Assembly (NCBI RefSeq): GCF_007559275.1
Contig: NZ_VMHK01000001.1
Location: 620,001 to 684,000 of the forward strand
DNA from: Bifidobacterium apousia
GTDB lineage: Bacteria > Actinomycetota > Actinomycetes > Actinomycetales > Bifidobacteriaceae
DNA: 64,000 nucleotides
Reading direction: 5' to 3'
The position numbers were made by a program, and so were the translations under genes. This document shows, piece after piece, positions 20,646-30,151 of the stretch (its first letter is position 1; every line of letters begins with the position of its first letter). The notes below the pieces were generated by a model, which did no database searches, had not been told where the DNA came from, and saw only the letters and a program-made list of their open reading frames with translations.

Positions 20646-21439
20646 CCTTCCACAGTAAGCATATCGGCATCGATCCCATAGGCCCTCATGGCATTGTGCT
20701 TGAAGAAGTCCTCATCAGGGCCAAAGGTATCCAGCATCAGTTGCCAGTGTTCCTGGAGTGAGGAGTGCACGGTGACGACCGGCCAGTTGGAGGCATAGAG
20801 GATCCTGTCCGGGGGAAATGTGTCCCTGACGAAGGCGACGATGTCGCGATCGACCGGCAAGTCGCCTGACACCTTGATATAACAGTGCGGCAGCGCCGCC
20901 ATGGCCTGCATGGCCTTTCTGCAGGCTGGCGACAAGTCGGGCATGTTGCCCAGATGGTCCATGATGACAGTCAGGGAAGGAACCTGAGAGAATGCCTGAG
21001 CCATGTCCGGCAGTTCTACCCCCCGGTTGCATAGCTCAAAGGGCAGGCTCTTATCAGCCATGGCGCGAAGCCCAGCGATGAAGGAGGGTTCCATGCAACG
21101 GCCGCGAGGAGCGGAGTCCGTATGCAGCGGCTCTCTGATGCCCGTAGCATTGATGGGCACCCTCATATAGGGCCCTACCTGGGCTCGTAGCATTCGGGCA
21201 AGAATTTTGGGGTCATCGTTCTCATAGACCAAGCGATCCTCTAATAGGGGGTCGTCCGAGTCTACTTCCACATAGACTCCGCCCAGAAATTCCACTCCCA
21301 GCTGCTCGTATTCCCTTTCCAGCTCGTGAAGGGGAAAGCTCCGGTTCAGTGAGGGCATTCCGTCCAGCCAAGGCAGATGCTGCCGCGCAAGATCCCACAT
21401 ATGGAAGTGAGCATCGATGACCTGTAGTTGTCGTGTCAT
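20642..21439 (-). CDS. Amidohydrolase-2 family lactonase, likely L-fuconolactonase
   Basis: A 265-residue COG3618-type hydrolase. The metal-binding opening VIDAHFHMWDLARQHLPWLDG, the MDHLGN motif and the C-terminal ILYASNWPVVT are all present. Members hydrolyse sugar lactones, and next to a fucose dehydrogenase and fuconate dehydratase the substrate should be L-fucono-1,5- or 1,4-lactone. It sits 1 base after the MFS stop and overlaps the aldolase gene by 4 bases. Confidence 0.87.
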   Translation of the reverse strand: MTRQLQVIDAHFHMWDLARQHLPWLDGMPSLNRSFPLHELEREYEQLGVEFLGGVYVEVDSDDPLLEDRLVYENDDPKILARMLRAQVGPYMRVPINATGIREPLHTDSAPRGRCMEPSFIAGLRAMADKSLPFELCNRGVELPDMAQAFSQVPSLTVIMDHLGNMPDLSPACRKAMQAMAALPHCYIKVSGDLPVDRDIVAFVRDTFPPDRILYASNWPVVTVHSSLQEHWQLMLDTFGPDEDFFKHNAMRAYGIDADMLTVEG

Positions 21440-21440
21440 G

Positions 21441-22709
21441 TCAGGCTCCCTGCTTAAGACCTATGCGGCACCCGCGGAAGGCATACCAGGCGATGTAGAG
21501 GAACCCGGGCACGGTCACCAGCATGGCGATTTCGATGCCCATGGCATCCTGAATGGCACCCAGCAGCAGCGGGATCAGGGCTGCTCCGACGATACTCATG
21601 ACCAGCGCCGAAGAGCCGGTCTTGGCGTCGTTGCCCCTGATGCCCTTGAGTGTCAGCGAGAAGATGGTGGGGTAGCCGATCGATATGAACAGGTAAGCAA
21701 TCAGGAAGCAGATGACCGAGAATCGTCCCAGACCCAGGAATACCAGAACCATCAGCACGGCTGTGACGCACATGTAGATGCCCAGTATCTTGCCGGCATC
21801 GAATTTGGTCATTAACGGAGTGGTCAGGAACCGGCCAAGGGTGAACAGCAGCGACAGCAAGGCCAACAGTGTGGCAGCCAGACCGGCGGTGATGCCGGCG
21901 CCCCAGTGTTTGAGAGCATAAGCGGAGAACATGGCCATGCCTGCCACCTGCAAGCCGATAAAGATGAACTCGGCTATCACGCCCAGTACGAAGTAAGGGC
22001 GTTTCAGCAGGCTTGAGGTGCCGGAACCGGTGCCAGTTTTCCCTTCCTGCTCGTCATCGCCGGGTGGTGTTGGCAGTTTGAAGACGATGAAGACGGCCAA
22101 CACCAACAGCAGAACGATGCCGATGACGATATAGATCATCCTGGTATCAGACAGGAACTTGACCTTGGCTTGCTCAAAGCCTGGCTCTTTTGGGGTCAGG
22201 GTTTTGGATAACACTCTGCCCAAAATCAGAGGCCCCACCACGTTGCCGACGCCGTTGAAGCTCTGTGCCAGATTGAGTCTGAAGGATTCGCCTTTTTCAT
22301 CGCCCAGCTTAGTGACGTAGGGGTTGCAGTTGGTCTCCAGAGAGGAGGCTCCCAGCGCTACCACGAACATGGCGAATAGGAAGAGTCCGTAGCTGGCCAT
22401 ATTTGTGGCCGGCACCACGATGAATGCTCCGACTGCGAACAGTATCAGTCCGGAGATGACCCCGCCCTTGTAACCGAAGCGCTTGGAGATGATTCCGGCT
22501 GGGATGGCCATGACGAAGTAGGCTCCGTAGTAGGCCACCTGCAGCAGTGATGCCTGGGTACTATTCAGCTCCATGTAGTTGCTGAATGGGCTGTTGAGGG
22601 CGTTGACCAGATTCATGGTCAAACCCCAGATGAAGAAGAGCCCGATGACCAGGGTTATGGCGACGGTGGCCTTGGATCCGCTCTTGTTTCGCGTATTTGT
22701 ATTTTCCAT
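21441..22709 (-). CDS. fucP: FucP-like MFS sugar:H+ symporter
   Basis: A 422-residue, 12-helix major facilitator of the fucose/glucose/galactose permease family. The N-terminal helix carries LFFIWGLTMNLVNALNSPFSNYMELN, followed by ASLLQVAYYGAYFVMAIPAGIISKRFGYKGG, closely like FucP. NCNPYVTKLGD and SIGYPTIFSLTLKGIRGNDAKTGSS also match. It would import L-fucose for the surrounding enzymes. The start is set at 22709 (MENTN); the frame runs further upstream, but only by overlapping the dehydrogenase gene. Confidence 0.88.
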   Translation of the reverse strand: MENTNTRNKSGSKATVAITLVIGLFFIWGLTMNLVNALNSPFSNYMELNSTQASLLQVAYYGAYFVMAIPAGIISKRFGYKGGVISGLILFAVGAFIVVPATNMASYGLFLFAMFVVALGASSLETNCNPYVTKLGDEKGESFRLNLAQSFNGVGNVVGPLILGRVLSKTLTPKEPGFEQAKVKFLSDTRMIYIVIGIVLLLVLAVFIVFKLPTPPGDDEQEGKTGTGSGTSSLLKRPYFVLGVIAEFIFIGLQVAGMAMFSAYALKHWGAGITAGLAATLLALLSLLFTLGRFLTTPLMTKFDAGKILGIYMCVTAVLMVLVFLGLGRFSVICFLIAYLFISIGYPTIFSLTLKGIRGNDAKTGSSALVMSIVGAALIPLLLGAIQDAMGIEIAMLVTVPGFLYIAWYAFRGCRIGLKQGA

Positions 22710-22717
22710 GGCAGAGC

Positions 22718-23509
22718 TCAATTCAGTGCCCGGTCCAGGTGGACGTATCCGCCGTCGACGAACACCCATTGGCCGGTGGTGTGTGATGCGCGATCAGAGA
22801 GCAGGAAGGTGGCGGTGTTCCCAATCTCCTCGGGTGTGGTCATACGATGCTCCAGAGGAATCTTGTCTGTGATGACCGACAGACGGGCTTGCTGGGCCTT
22901 TTCATCGCCAAAGGTCTTGATCCAGTCGGCATAGAGCGGGGTCCAGCATTCCGAGACCACGATGGCGTTCACTCGTACGTCATCGTGCACCAAGGCCGCA
23001 GCCCATTCTCTGGTCAGGCCCAGAACTCCGCCCTTGGCTGCCGCGTAGGCGCTGGTCTTGCCCTGACCGGTCACGGCGGTTTTGGAGGTGATGTTGATGA
23101 CGGATCCGTGGCTTTCCTTGAGATAGGCACAAGAGGCATGCATGAGTTCGTAGTAGTGGGTGAGATTGCCGTGTACGGAACGCTCGAACTCCCGCCAGTC
23201 AGTGGTTTCCAAAGCCTTGTTGTCGTTGACTCCAGCGTTGTTGACTATGCCATCGATATGGCCGAATTCCTTGTGTACCTGCTCCACAATGGGTGCTATG
23301 CCGTCGGTGTCGTTCAGATCCAAAATGAAGGTCCGGTAGGTATCGGTATAGGCCTCGATGTCTTTGCAGAACTGGTCCTTGGCTGACTCGTCACGGTCTA
23401 TGACTGCGGTTATGGCACCCTCCTGGGCCAGTTGTAGAGTGATGCCCCTGCCGATGCCCTTGAAGCCGCCGGTGATGATGAATACCTTGTTCTTGAGATG
23501 CAGATCCAT
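22718..23509 (-). CDS. Short-chain dehydrogenase, likely L-fucose dehydrogenase
   Basis: A 263-residue SDR. The NAD(P) motif is TGGFKGIGRG (residues 13-22), then NNAG, and the catalytic YAAAKGG follows a Ser-containing strand (INITSKTAVTGQG). The C-terminal FLLSDRASHTTGQWVFVDGGYVHLDRAL is typical of this subfamily. In this operon it would oxidise L-fucose to L-fuconolactone. Good AAGGAG ribosome site. The substrate is inferred from context. Confidence 0.87.
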   Translation of the reverse strand: MDLHLKNKVFIITGGFKGIGRGITLQLAQEGAITAVIDRDESAKDQFCKDIEAYTDTYRTFILDLNDTDGIAPIVEQVHKEFGHIDGIVNNAGVNDNKALETTDWREFERSVHGNLTHYYELMHASCAYLKESHGSVINITSKTAVTGQGKTSAYAAAKGGVLGLTREWAAALVHDDVRVNAIVVSECWTPLYADWIKTFGDEKAQQARLSVITDKIPLEHRMTTPEEIGNTATFLLSDRASHTTGQWVFVDGGYVHLDRALN

Positions 23510-23590
23510 GAGAACTCCTTTGTCTATATGGATGGATGATTTGTTAGAGGTCCAGTGCTTGGACCGGATTTTGATTGAGGTGGGCCGCTC

Positions 23591-24874
23591 TCACTCCTGG
23601 TGCAGGTAGCGCTGTGCGGTTTCCACGGTCATTTCAGCCCCATTGCCGGGAGCGGTCGGTGCTTGATACATGCCTTGGCTGATATGCACGGGGTTCACGA
23701 AATATTCGTGCTGATTGTCCACGTATTCGATCATTCGGCCCTGTGTAGTGCATGAGACGGCTGCGTAGTCGAACATGGCGAAGTGGCAGACCATCTCGCA
23801 CAATCCGACTCCGCCGGCGTGTGGGCAGACTATCTTATGGAACTTGCGAGCCAGCAGGTATTCCAGAACTATCTCCTGGGGGCCCGCCACTCTGGTGGCG
23901 TCGATCTGCATGATGCCGAAGGCGTTGGCCTGCAGGAACTGCTTGAACATGATGCGGTTCTGCATCTGTTCGCCGGTTGCCACGGGTATGGGATTGATGG
24001 CTCTGGCAATGGTTGCGTGGCCGATGATGTCGTCGGGGCTGGTGGGCTCTTCGACCCATGCCAGGTCGAAGTCATGGAAATGGTTGATCCAATCAATGGC
24101 TTGCGGGACATCCCAGACCTGATTAGCGTCGACGGCCAGGCGGACGTCGGGACCGATGGCATCCCTGGCCAGTCCCAGGCGGCGTATGTCATCATCGAGG
24201 TTCTGGCCTACCTTGAGCTTGATCTGCTTAAAGCCCTTTTCCTGCGTCTCCCGTTTAGCGATCTCCACCATTTTTTCGTCGCTATAGCCAAGCCAGCCTG
24301 GTGCTGTCGAATAACCTGGGTACCCGTGCTGGCGAATGTCCTCGATGCGCTCCTGCTTGCCGGATTGCCCATCCTTGAGGATGTCTATGGCCTCCTCGGG
24401 GCGCAGGGCGTCAGACAGATATCGAAAGTCCAATGTGCTGACAAGATCCTCAGGATCCATTTCAGCCAGCAGCAACCACAAGGGTTTTCTCGCCCTTTTG
24501 GCTTTCATGTCCCAAAGGGCGCTCAGCAGTGCGCCAATGGCCATGTGCTCGACTCCCTTTTCGGGCCCCAACCAGCGCAGCTGTGAGTCATGGACCAATA
24601 GGTCCCAGGCCAGGCCCATGCTGTCCAGCAGACGTTCAACCTCCAGGCCACGCAGAGTCTCTCCTATGGAATCGATGGCTCTGCAAACAACATCGTTGCC
24701 TCGTCCGATGGTGAAGACCAGGCCACAACCTGTGATGCCGTCGTCAGCCGAGGTGTGTATTTCCACATAGGCGGCCGAATAGTCGGGGTCCTTGTTCATG
24801 GCATCCGACCCTGAAAGGGTCAGAGAAGTGGGAAAACGAAAGTCATACGTTTTCACCGCAGTGATAGTACTCAT
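23591..24874 (-). CDS. L-fuconate dehydratase (enolase superfamily)
   Basis: A 427-residue mandelate racemase-like dehydratase. The KxK base motif is in FKQIKLKVGQNL. Metal ligands are in RLAVDANQVWDV, AWVEEPTSPDDI and PVATGEQMQN, and the catalytic His in IVCPHAGGVGLCEMVCHFAMFDYAAVS. The last motif is distinctive for FucD/ENOSF1-type L-fuconate dehydratases rather than other sugar-acid dehydratases. It heads the operon and is read away from the LacI gene, with an AAAGGAG ribosome site. Confidence 0.92.
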   Translation of the reverse strand: MSTITAVKTYDFRFPTSLTLSGSDAMNKDPDYSAAYVEIHTSADDGITGCGLVFTIGRGNDVVCRAIDSIGETLRGLEVERLLDSMGLAWDLLVHDSQLRWLGPEKGVEHMAIGALLSALWDMKAKRARKPLWLLLAEMDPEDLVSTLDFRYLSDALRPEEAIDILKDGQSGKQERIEDIRQHGYPGYSTAPGWLGYSDEKMVEIAKRETQEKGFKQIKLKVGQNLDDDIRRLGLARDAIGPDVRLAVDANQVWDVPQAIDWINHFHDFDLAWVEEPTSPDDIIGHATIARAINPIPVATGEQMQNRIMFKQFLQANAFGIMQIDATRVAGPQEIVLEYLLARKFHKIVCPHAGGVGLCEMVCHFAMFDYAAVSCTTQGRMIEYVDNQHEYFVNPVHISQGMYQAPTAPGNGAEMTVETAQRYLHQE

Positions 24875-24902
24875 CGTGGCTCCTTTGCCAATCTTGTGAA
24901 CG

Positions 24903-24916
24903 TATACCTCAGTATA
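24903..24916. promoter_or_regulatory. Divergent fucose promoter region with candidate operator
   Basis: The 150-base AT-rich gap 24875-25024 separates the fuconate dehydratase and LacI genes. The inverted repeat TATAC-CTCA-GTATA (24903-24916) contains, on the minus strand, a TATACT -10 hexamer for the catabolic operon, so a bound repressor would block it. On the plus strand TTGAAA (24934-24939) and TTCTAA (24956-24961) with 16-base spacing could drive the regulator. The palindrome is not the canonical LacI CG-centred site, so binding is tentative. Confidence 0.45.
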
Positions 24917-25024
24917 GGCGTAGAAATAGAAATTTGAAAATTAGAGATGTAAAAATTCTAAATCCGACATGGATGGTTTCGGTGCTTCCTTGGTTACGAT
25001 TGGTGGGTAATGGAAAGGACGCAC

Positions 25025-26080
25025 ATGGCCAGACAGGAACCAGGCAATCCGCACGTTGGCGCCATAGCCGAGCAGCTCGGCATCTCTGCTTCGACCGTCT
25101 CCAAGGTGATCAACGGTCGACCGGGCGTGGCGGCAAAAACCCGCCGAAGGGTCGAAAAAGCGTTGGCAGATGAGGGCTATGCGCATCCGCTTGTCAGCAC
25201 GAAAATTGCTCAGACTATTGAGCTGGTCGTGGATTATATTGCCAACAATGGCACTATCGAGATGATACGTTATGCCTCAAAGTGGGCTTTGGATGCCGGT
25301 CTGGCGCTGACAGTGACACAGACTGATCACCAGCGGCGTGCCGAGGAATGCCTGAGGGGGATCATTGATCGCAACCCGCTGGGGGTGATCACCCAGATGT
25401 CCTCTATAGATCAGGAGGGCAAGAATGTGCTCAAGGCAAGGGGCATTCCCCTGGTGGCGGTCGATCCGGTGGATTTGGTCAATGATGAGGACATGAGCAT
25501 AACGCTCGACAATTGGACTGGAGGATACCAAGCGGCCAAATGCCTTCTTGACGCCGGGCACCGGAGCATTGGCGTCATCGCCGGACCGGCGAATGTGCAA
25601 TCCGCGCAGGCCAGACTGGCTGGATACCGAGCAGCATTGGCAGCCATTGGTGCCAGTCTGCCGTCAAACATGGTTCAGCAGGGAGACTATTTGCCCGACA
25701 GAGGGTACCAAGCCGCATGTGATCTGCTGGACCGCGCTGACCGTCCAACTGCGATTCTGGCCTGCAACGACTTGACAGCCGTCAATATCTACAGAGCAGC
25801 GCGCGAACGTGGGCTGGAGCCCGGGCAGGACCTGTCTGTGGTCGGATTCGACAACGTCTATCCATCCTCTTACTTGATGCCCGCCCTTACCACGGTGGAC
25901 CAGCCATTCGATCTCATGGCTAGGATGGCGGTGGGAATGATCATCAATGCACGCCAGGGCAAGGAGTTCCAGCGGCATGTGGTCATGCCAACCCGTCTGG
26001 TCAGCCGACATAGCGTGGTCAATCTGACCCGTGCTCGCCGTTTGCGCTCGGAAGACCGGGTTCAGGAGAGTGCACAATAG
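25025..26080 (+). CDS. LacI-family transcriptional regulator of the fucose operon
   Basis: A 351-residue repressor. The helix-turn-helix IAEQLGISASTVSKVINGRPGVAAKTRRRVEKAL is followed by the hinge and a periplasmic-binding-protein-like sensor (about residues 60-335) with AGPANVQSAQARLAGYRAAL, AILACNDLTAVNIYRAARERGL and VVGFDNVYPSSYLMPALTTVDQP. Divergence from the fucose genes suggests it represses them until fucose or an intermediate binds. The ATG at 25025 is preferred over 25010 for its AAAGGA site. Confidence 0.92.
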   Translation: MARQEPGNPHVGAIAEQLGISASTVSKVINGRPGVAAKTRRRVEKALADEGYAHPLVSTKIAQTIELVVDYIANNGTIEMIRYASKWALDAGLALTVTQTDHQRRAEECLRGIIDRNPLGVITQMSSIDQEGKNVLKARGIPLVAVDPVDLVNDEDMSITLDNWTGGYQAAKCLLDAGHRSIGVIAGPANVQSAQARLAGYRAALAAIGASLPSNMVQQGDYLPDRGYQAACDLLDRADRPTAILACNDLTAVNIYRAARERGLEPGQDLSVVGFDNVYPSSYLMPALTTVDQPFDLMARMAVGMIINARQGKEFQRHVVMPTRLVSRHSVVNLTRARRLRSEDRVQESAQ

Positions 26081-26211
26081 CCCAAACTATTCCCCGATTC
26101 GCTCAATGCGTACTCACTTCGTGACTGCCTGCTGATGGATACACTCGTACTTCGGCAATCGCGGGGGCGGGTCTCGTCCCTGCCGCACCGGTCGAGAAAG
26201 AGGTAGCCACA

Positions 26212-26862
26212 GTGAGCAGGTACGCGATGGAGACTGCACGTTGGATCCGTCATGCCACCATGGACGACTTTGAGGCGATCATGCCTGTCTACGCCTACGC
26301 CAGAAAGCGGATGGCCGAGACTGGCAACCCCCGTCAGTGGGGGGACAAGTACCCCCTGCCTGAACGCATCCGCGAGGACATCGCCGGGGGTCACACCATG
26401 CTCTTGGTTGACGATGCGGATGGCATGGATCAGATTCCTGACGATCCTGCCTACCCTGAACCTGAGTTGGACGAGCACAAGGGCAGCCACGAGCGCATCA
26501 TCGGCGTTTTTGCCCTCTTCCATGACCCGGAACCTGATTATAAGGTCATTGACGGCAGCTGGCTGGACGACCGGCCCTATACCACCATCCATCGGGTGGC
26601 CGCTTCCGGCCTGGGACGTCACGCGGCTGGGGACCTGCTTGACTGGAGCATGCGCAGGTACGAGAACATCCGCGCCGACACGGGATTGAAGAACTACGCC
26701 ATGCAGCACATCCTGGAGACTCATGGCTTCACACGCTGCGGCAACATCATCATGCCTGAGAACAAGGAGATCGAGAACGTGCGGGTGGCCTACCAGCGGC
26801 ACGATCGGCCTCTTGACCTGGCTGGGCGCGAAAGGGCCGCCAGGCGCTTGGTTGCCGTCTGA
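26212..26862 (+). CDS. GNAT-family N-acetyltransferase
   Basis: A 216-residue protein. The opening RWIRHATMDDFEAIMPVYAYARKRMAETGNPRQWGDKYP and the acetyl-CoA region near IHRVAASGLGRHAAGDLLDWSMRRYENIRADTG ... HILETHGFTRCGNIIM match GNAT enzymes. A helical insertion holds many acidic residues (about 60-95). The likely start is GTG at 26212 with AGAGGT upstream; ATG at 26227 is possible. Substrate unknown. It precedes alr by 42 bases. Confidence 0.8.
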   Translation: MSRYAMETARWIRHATMDDFEAIMPVYAYARKRMAETGNPRQWGDKYPLPERIREDIAGGHTMLLVDDADGMDQIPDDPAYPEPELDEHKGSHERIIGVFALFHDPEPDYKVIDGSWLDDRPYTTIHRVAASGLGRHAAGDLLDWSMRRYENIRADTGLKNYAMQHILETHGFTRCGNIIMPENKEIENVRVAYQRHDRPLDLAGRERAARRLVAV

Positions 26863-26904
26863 GGGCGGAGGCCGACCGTCGCAGCGCCGTCGCACAATGG
26901 AGCC

Positions 26905-28263
26905 ATGACATTGAGCGCAGCACCGGCATGGCGGTTCTCCGGGCCCGAGGGCCAGCGGCATTACGAGCAGGCTCTTCGGGCCTATCCTGGACAGATCATC
27001 GTGGACTTGCGGACCTTGAAGGCCAATATGGCCACCCTGGTGAAGCTGGTTCATTCCACGAACTCCGGTGCTGCAGTCATGGGTGTGGTCAAGGCCGATG
27101 CCTACGGCCACGGGCTCATCCCCGCCGCCCTAGCGGCACTGGCGGGCGGGGCAACTTGGCTGGGAACGGCACAGTCCAGCGAGGCCCTGCGTCTGCGTCG
27201 TGCAGGCATCGGCCCCGACCGTTGCCGGATTCTGTCCTGGATGTTCAATGGGGACCGCGCCCCCTTTGATCAGTTGATCCAGGCTGACATCGATCTGGGC
27301 ATCGGTTCCCTAAAGACCATGGACATGGCAGCCCAGGCGGCAGATCGGGCCGGCAGACCTGCACGCGTCCATATCAAGGTGGACACCGGCTTTGGACGCA
27401 ACGGCTTCACCCCTGAAGCCTTCGGGGATGCCCTGCACGAGCTCTCCCGCCTGGCCGCCAAGGGGCTGTTGGAGCCTGTGGGGCTTTTCAGCCATCTGGC
27501 AGTGGCCGACATGCCTGGCGTGGACGAGTTTGTGTCGTCCACTGACGAGCAAATCGCGCTCTTCGAGGAGTTCTCCGACAAGATGACGGCCGCAGGCATG
27601 AAACCCGAAATCCGGCATTTGGCCAATACCGCCGCCACGCTCACCCGTCCTGGGATACGTTACGATCTGACCCGTCCGGGCATCGGCCTGTACGGATACG
27701 AGCCTGATCCCTCCATGGGGGTTTCGGCCGATTATGGTCTGCGTCCGGCCATGACCCTCCAGGCTCAGCTGGGCACCGTCAAGGATATGCCGTCCGGCCA
27801 CGGCATCTCCTATGGGCGCACTTATCTGACGGAGAAACCCACCAGCACGGCCATCATGCCCCTGGGCTACGCCGACGGGATCCATCGGTCTGCCTCGGGC
27901 TTTGACCGCCAGGGCGCCACGGGCCGGGAGCACCGGGGCGGACCCGTCCGTCTGATGACTCGTCAAGGGCCCAAGTTGGTTCGCGTCGCTGGCAGGGTCT
28001 GCATGGACCAGTGCGTACTTGACCTCAAGGGCATGGCTTCCGACTTGGGAGTGAGCGAAGGCGATACCGTTGTTCTCTTCGGTCCAGGCAGTGGAGTGGA
28101 TCAGGCCGAGCCAACCGCTGATGACTGGGCCCGGGCCGCCGACACTATCAGCTATGAGATCTTCACCTGCCTGCGCAGCCGGATTCCACGGCTCTACTTG
28201 GGCGTGCATGAGGTGATCGACCCTGCCGACCTGCATCTGATGGCCGCTGAATCCATTCTTTGA
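26905..28263 (+). CDS. alr: Alanine racemase
   Basis: A 452-residue PLP-dependent racemase making D-alanine for peptidoglycan. The PLP lysine is Lys63 in VVKADAYGHG. The partner tyrosine is in HGISYGRTY. LGYADGIHRS and RVAGRVCMDQCVLDL also fit. It is longer than the usual 370-390 residues because of about 25 extra N-terminal residues and an insertion (SGFDRQGATGREHRGGPVR). A CACAAT -10-like hexamer at 26893-26898 lies 6 bases before the ATG, so the mRNA may be leaderless. Confidence 0.96.
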   Translation: MTLSAAPAWRFSGPEGQRHYEQALRAYPGQIIVDLRTLKANMATLVKLVHSTNSGAAVMGVVKADAYGHGLIPAALAALAGGATWLGTAQSSEALRLRRAGIGPDRCRILSWMFNGDRAPFDQLIQADIDLGIGSLKTMDMAAQAADRAGRPARVHIKVDTGFGRNGFTPEAFGDALHELSRLAAKGLLEPVGLFSHLAVADMPGVDEFVSSTDEQIALFEEFSDKMTAAGMKPEIRHLANTAATLTRPGIRYDLTRPGIGLYGYEPDPSMGVSADYGLRPAMTLQAQLGTVKDMPSGHGISYGRTYLTEKPTSTAIMPLGYADGIHRSASGFDRQGATGREHRGGPVRLMTRQGPKLVRVAGRVCMDQCVLDLKGMASDLGVSEGDTVVLFGPGSGVDQAEPTADDWARAADTISYEIFTCLRSRIPRLYLGVHEVIDPADLHLMAAESIL

Positions 28264-28333
28264 GACCACTATCACAGGTAGAACCTGGGCTTGGGGCCTT
28301 GTCAAGGGGCAATATAAGTGGTGAGATGAGGTT

Positions 28334-28792
28334 ATGACTACATATACAGGAAATGAACCCAGCAATATCTCATACACAGCCGTAGCTGACATCACCGGAG
28401 GCCGCGAGGGCCATGCGGATAGCCACGAGCCCGATCTCTCCCTGGACCTGGATACACCCAAGGCCATGGGGGGCAAGGGCCAGGGCACCAACCCCGAGCA
28501 GCTCTTCGCCATCGGTTGGGGAGCCTGCTTCCAGGGAGCTATGGGACTGGCCGGCAAGGAGCTGCGTGTGCCAGCCACCAAGTTGGCCCAGAGCAAGGTG
28601 CGCACTCATATCTCCCTTGGCGACCAGGGCGAGTCCTTTGGCATCAAGGCTCTAATTGAGGTCTGCCTGCCCGGCGTCGATCGTGATCTGGCCACCCGCC
28701 TGGTGGAACGCACCCAGGAGCTCTGCCCCTATTCCAAGGCAACGGCGGGCAATGTGCCCACTGAAGTGGTGGTTGTGGACAATCTGGACTGA
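28334..28792 (+). CDS. ohr: Organic hydroperoxide resistance protein (OsmC/Ohr family)
   Basis: A 152-residue thiol peroxidase that reduces organic hydroperoxides. The redox pair is Cys65 (FAIGWGACFQGAM) and Cys131 (ELCPYSKAT), with the usual Ohr spacing. A TTGGGG/TATAAG promoter with 16-base spacing (28291-28318) precedes it, followed by a GAGGTT ribosome site. No OhrR regulator is adjacent. In an organism that lacks strong catalase activity this is a main peroxide defence. Confidence 0.93.
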   Translation: MTTYTGNEPSNISYTAVADITGGREGHADSHEPDLSLDLDTPKAMGGKGQGTNPEQLFAIGWGACFQGAMGLAGKELRVPATKLAQSKVRTHISLGDQGESFGIKALIEVCLPGVDRDLATRLVERTQELCPYSKATAGNVPTEVVVVDNLD

Positions 28793-28801
28793 ACGGAGCG
28801 G

Positions 28802-30094
28802 GTGCGCCTGATGGGCACTGACGAGGAGGGCGGATCCCGCCTGCTGGCCGAGGGCTACTCTGCCCAGGATCAGGAACGGTGGGCCCCAGAGCCTCCAAAG
28901 ACCAGTAGCAGGACCGCCTTTGAACGCGATAGGGCGCGCCTGGTTCACTCGTCGGCGCTGCGTCGGTTGGGGGCCAAGACGCAGATTCTGGTCGCTGGAA
29001 CTGACGACTTTGCCCGTACACGGCTGACCCACACCCTGGAGGTGGCCCAGATCGGCAGGCAGATTGGCACCATGCTGGGCTGCGACCCCGACGTGGTGGA
29101 CTGTGCCTGTCTGGCCCATGACCTAGGCCATCCGCCCTTCGGCCATAACGGCGAACGTGCCCTGTCCTCGCTGGCCTCGGATATTGGGGGATTCGAGGGT
29201 AATGCACAGACCCTTCGATTGCTGACCAGGCTGGAGCCCAAGGTCTTCCATCCGGACGGACGCTCGGCAGGGGTCAATCTGACCAGGGCTGCCTTGGATG
29301 CTGCGGTCAAATATCCCTGGACCCTGGCTGAGGCCTCGGCTCATCCCAAGGGGGAGAGGACGGCCAAGTTCTGCGTCTACCCTGACGACCAAGAGGTCTT
29401 TCATTGGCTTAAGCAGGGGGCGCCGCAGGCCAGCACTCCTATGGAGTGCCAGGTCATGGATTTGGCTGATGACATCGCCTACAGCGTCCATGACGTGGAG
29501 GATGCCATCGTGGTCGGTTCTTTCGTGCCTGAGCGACTGGCTGAGCCCAGGATCATCGATGGTGTGGTCCGGGCCGCCCGATCCTGGTATGGCGACCGCT
29601 GGGATGCCGACCAGCTGGTACGAGCTTTGGAAACTGTTCGTGGCATGTTGCCGCTGGGCTTCGACGGTTCACGTCGGGCCCTGGCTACGTTGAAGAACAC
29701 CACCAGCTATCTGATAGGGCGCTTTGCCGACTCCGTGGAGGCGGCCACCCGAAGCCGCCATGGCCAAGGTCCGCTGACCAGGTACTCGGGGGGGCTGGTC
29801 ATTCCTCCCCGGACCTCCTATGAGATTGTGGCCTTGAAGGGGATTGCTGTCTACTTCGTCATGGCTCCCCGTGAGAAGGAGCCCTTCCATGCAGAGCAGC
29901 TGAAAATCGTGACCGACCTGGTTGAGGTGATGATGGCCGACTCGCCAGCACCTTCGGATGCTCTGGAGGATGTCTTCCTGGAGGATTGGCGCCATGCGGG
30001 TTCAGACGGGGGGCGCCTGAGGGTGGCCATCGACCAGGTGGCCTCTCTGACCGACGGCTCGGCGTTGGCCCTGCATTCCCTGGTCTGCCCCTAG
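28802..30094 (+). CDS. dgt: dGTP triphosphohydrolase-like HD-domain protein
   Basis: A 430-residue HD-domain enzyme that hydrolyses dGTP (or other dNTPs) to the nucleoside and triphosphate. TAFERDRARLVHSSALRRLGAKTQ, the metal motif RTRLTHTLEVAQIGR and CLAHDLGHPPFGHNGE, and MDLADDIAYSVHDVEDA are characteristic. Length matches the Dgt-2 subgroup. It lies just upstream of dnaG, a frequent pairing in actinobacteria. The start could be GTG 28802 or ATG 28811. Confidence 0.93.
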   Translation: MRLMGTDEEGGSRLLAEGYSAQDQERWAPEPPKTSSRTAFERDRARLVHSSALRRLGAKTQILVAGTDDFARTRLTHTLEVAQIGRQIGTMLGCDPDVVDCACLAHDLGHPPFGHNGERALSSLASDIGGFEGNAQTLRLLTRLEPKVFHPDGRSAGVNLTRAALDAAVKYPWTLAEASAHPKGERTAKFCVYPDDQEVFHWLKQGAPQASTPMECQVMDLADDIAYSVHDVEDAIVVGSFVPERLAEPRIIDGVVRAARSWYGDRWDADQLVRALETVRGMLPLGFDGSRRALATLKNTTSYLIGRFADSVEAATRSRHGQGPLTRYSGGLVIPPRTSYEIVALKGIAVYFVMAPREKEPFHAEQLKIVTDLVEVMMADSPAPSDALEDVFLEDWRHAGSDGGRLRVAIDQVASLTDGSALALHSLVCP

Positions 30095-30151
30095 GCCTGC
30101 GGTATTTATGCCGGGCGCAACACATCGGCCTGGCCCGGTAGGCTGGGTGTC

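Noticed and set aside
27310-28605. 431-codon minus-strand frame across alr and ohr
   Set aside because: It spans two well-supported genes and their promoter in antisense; no family resemblance.
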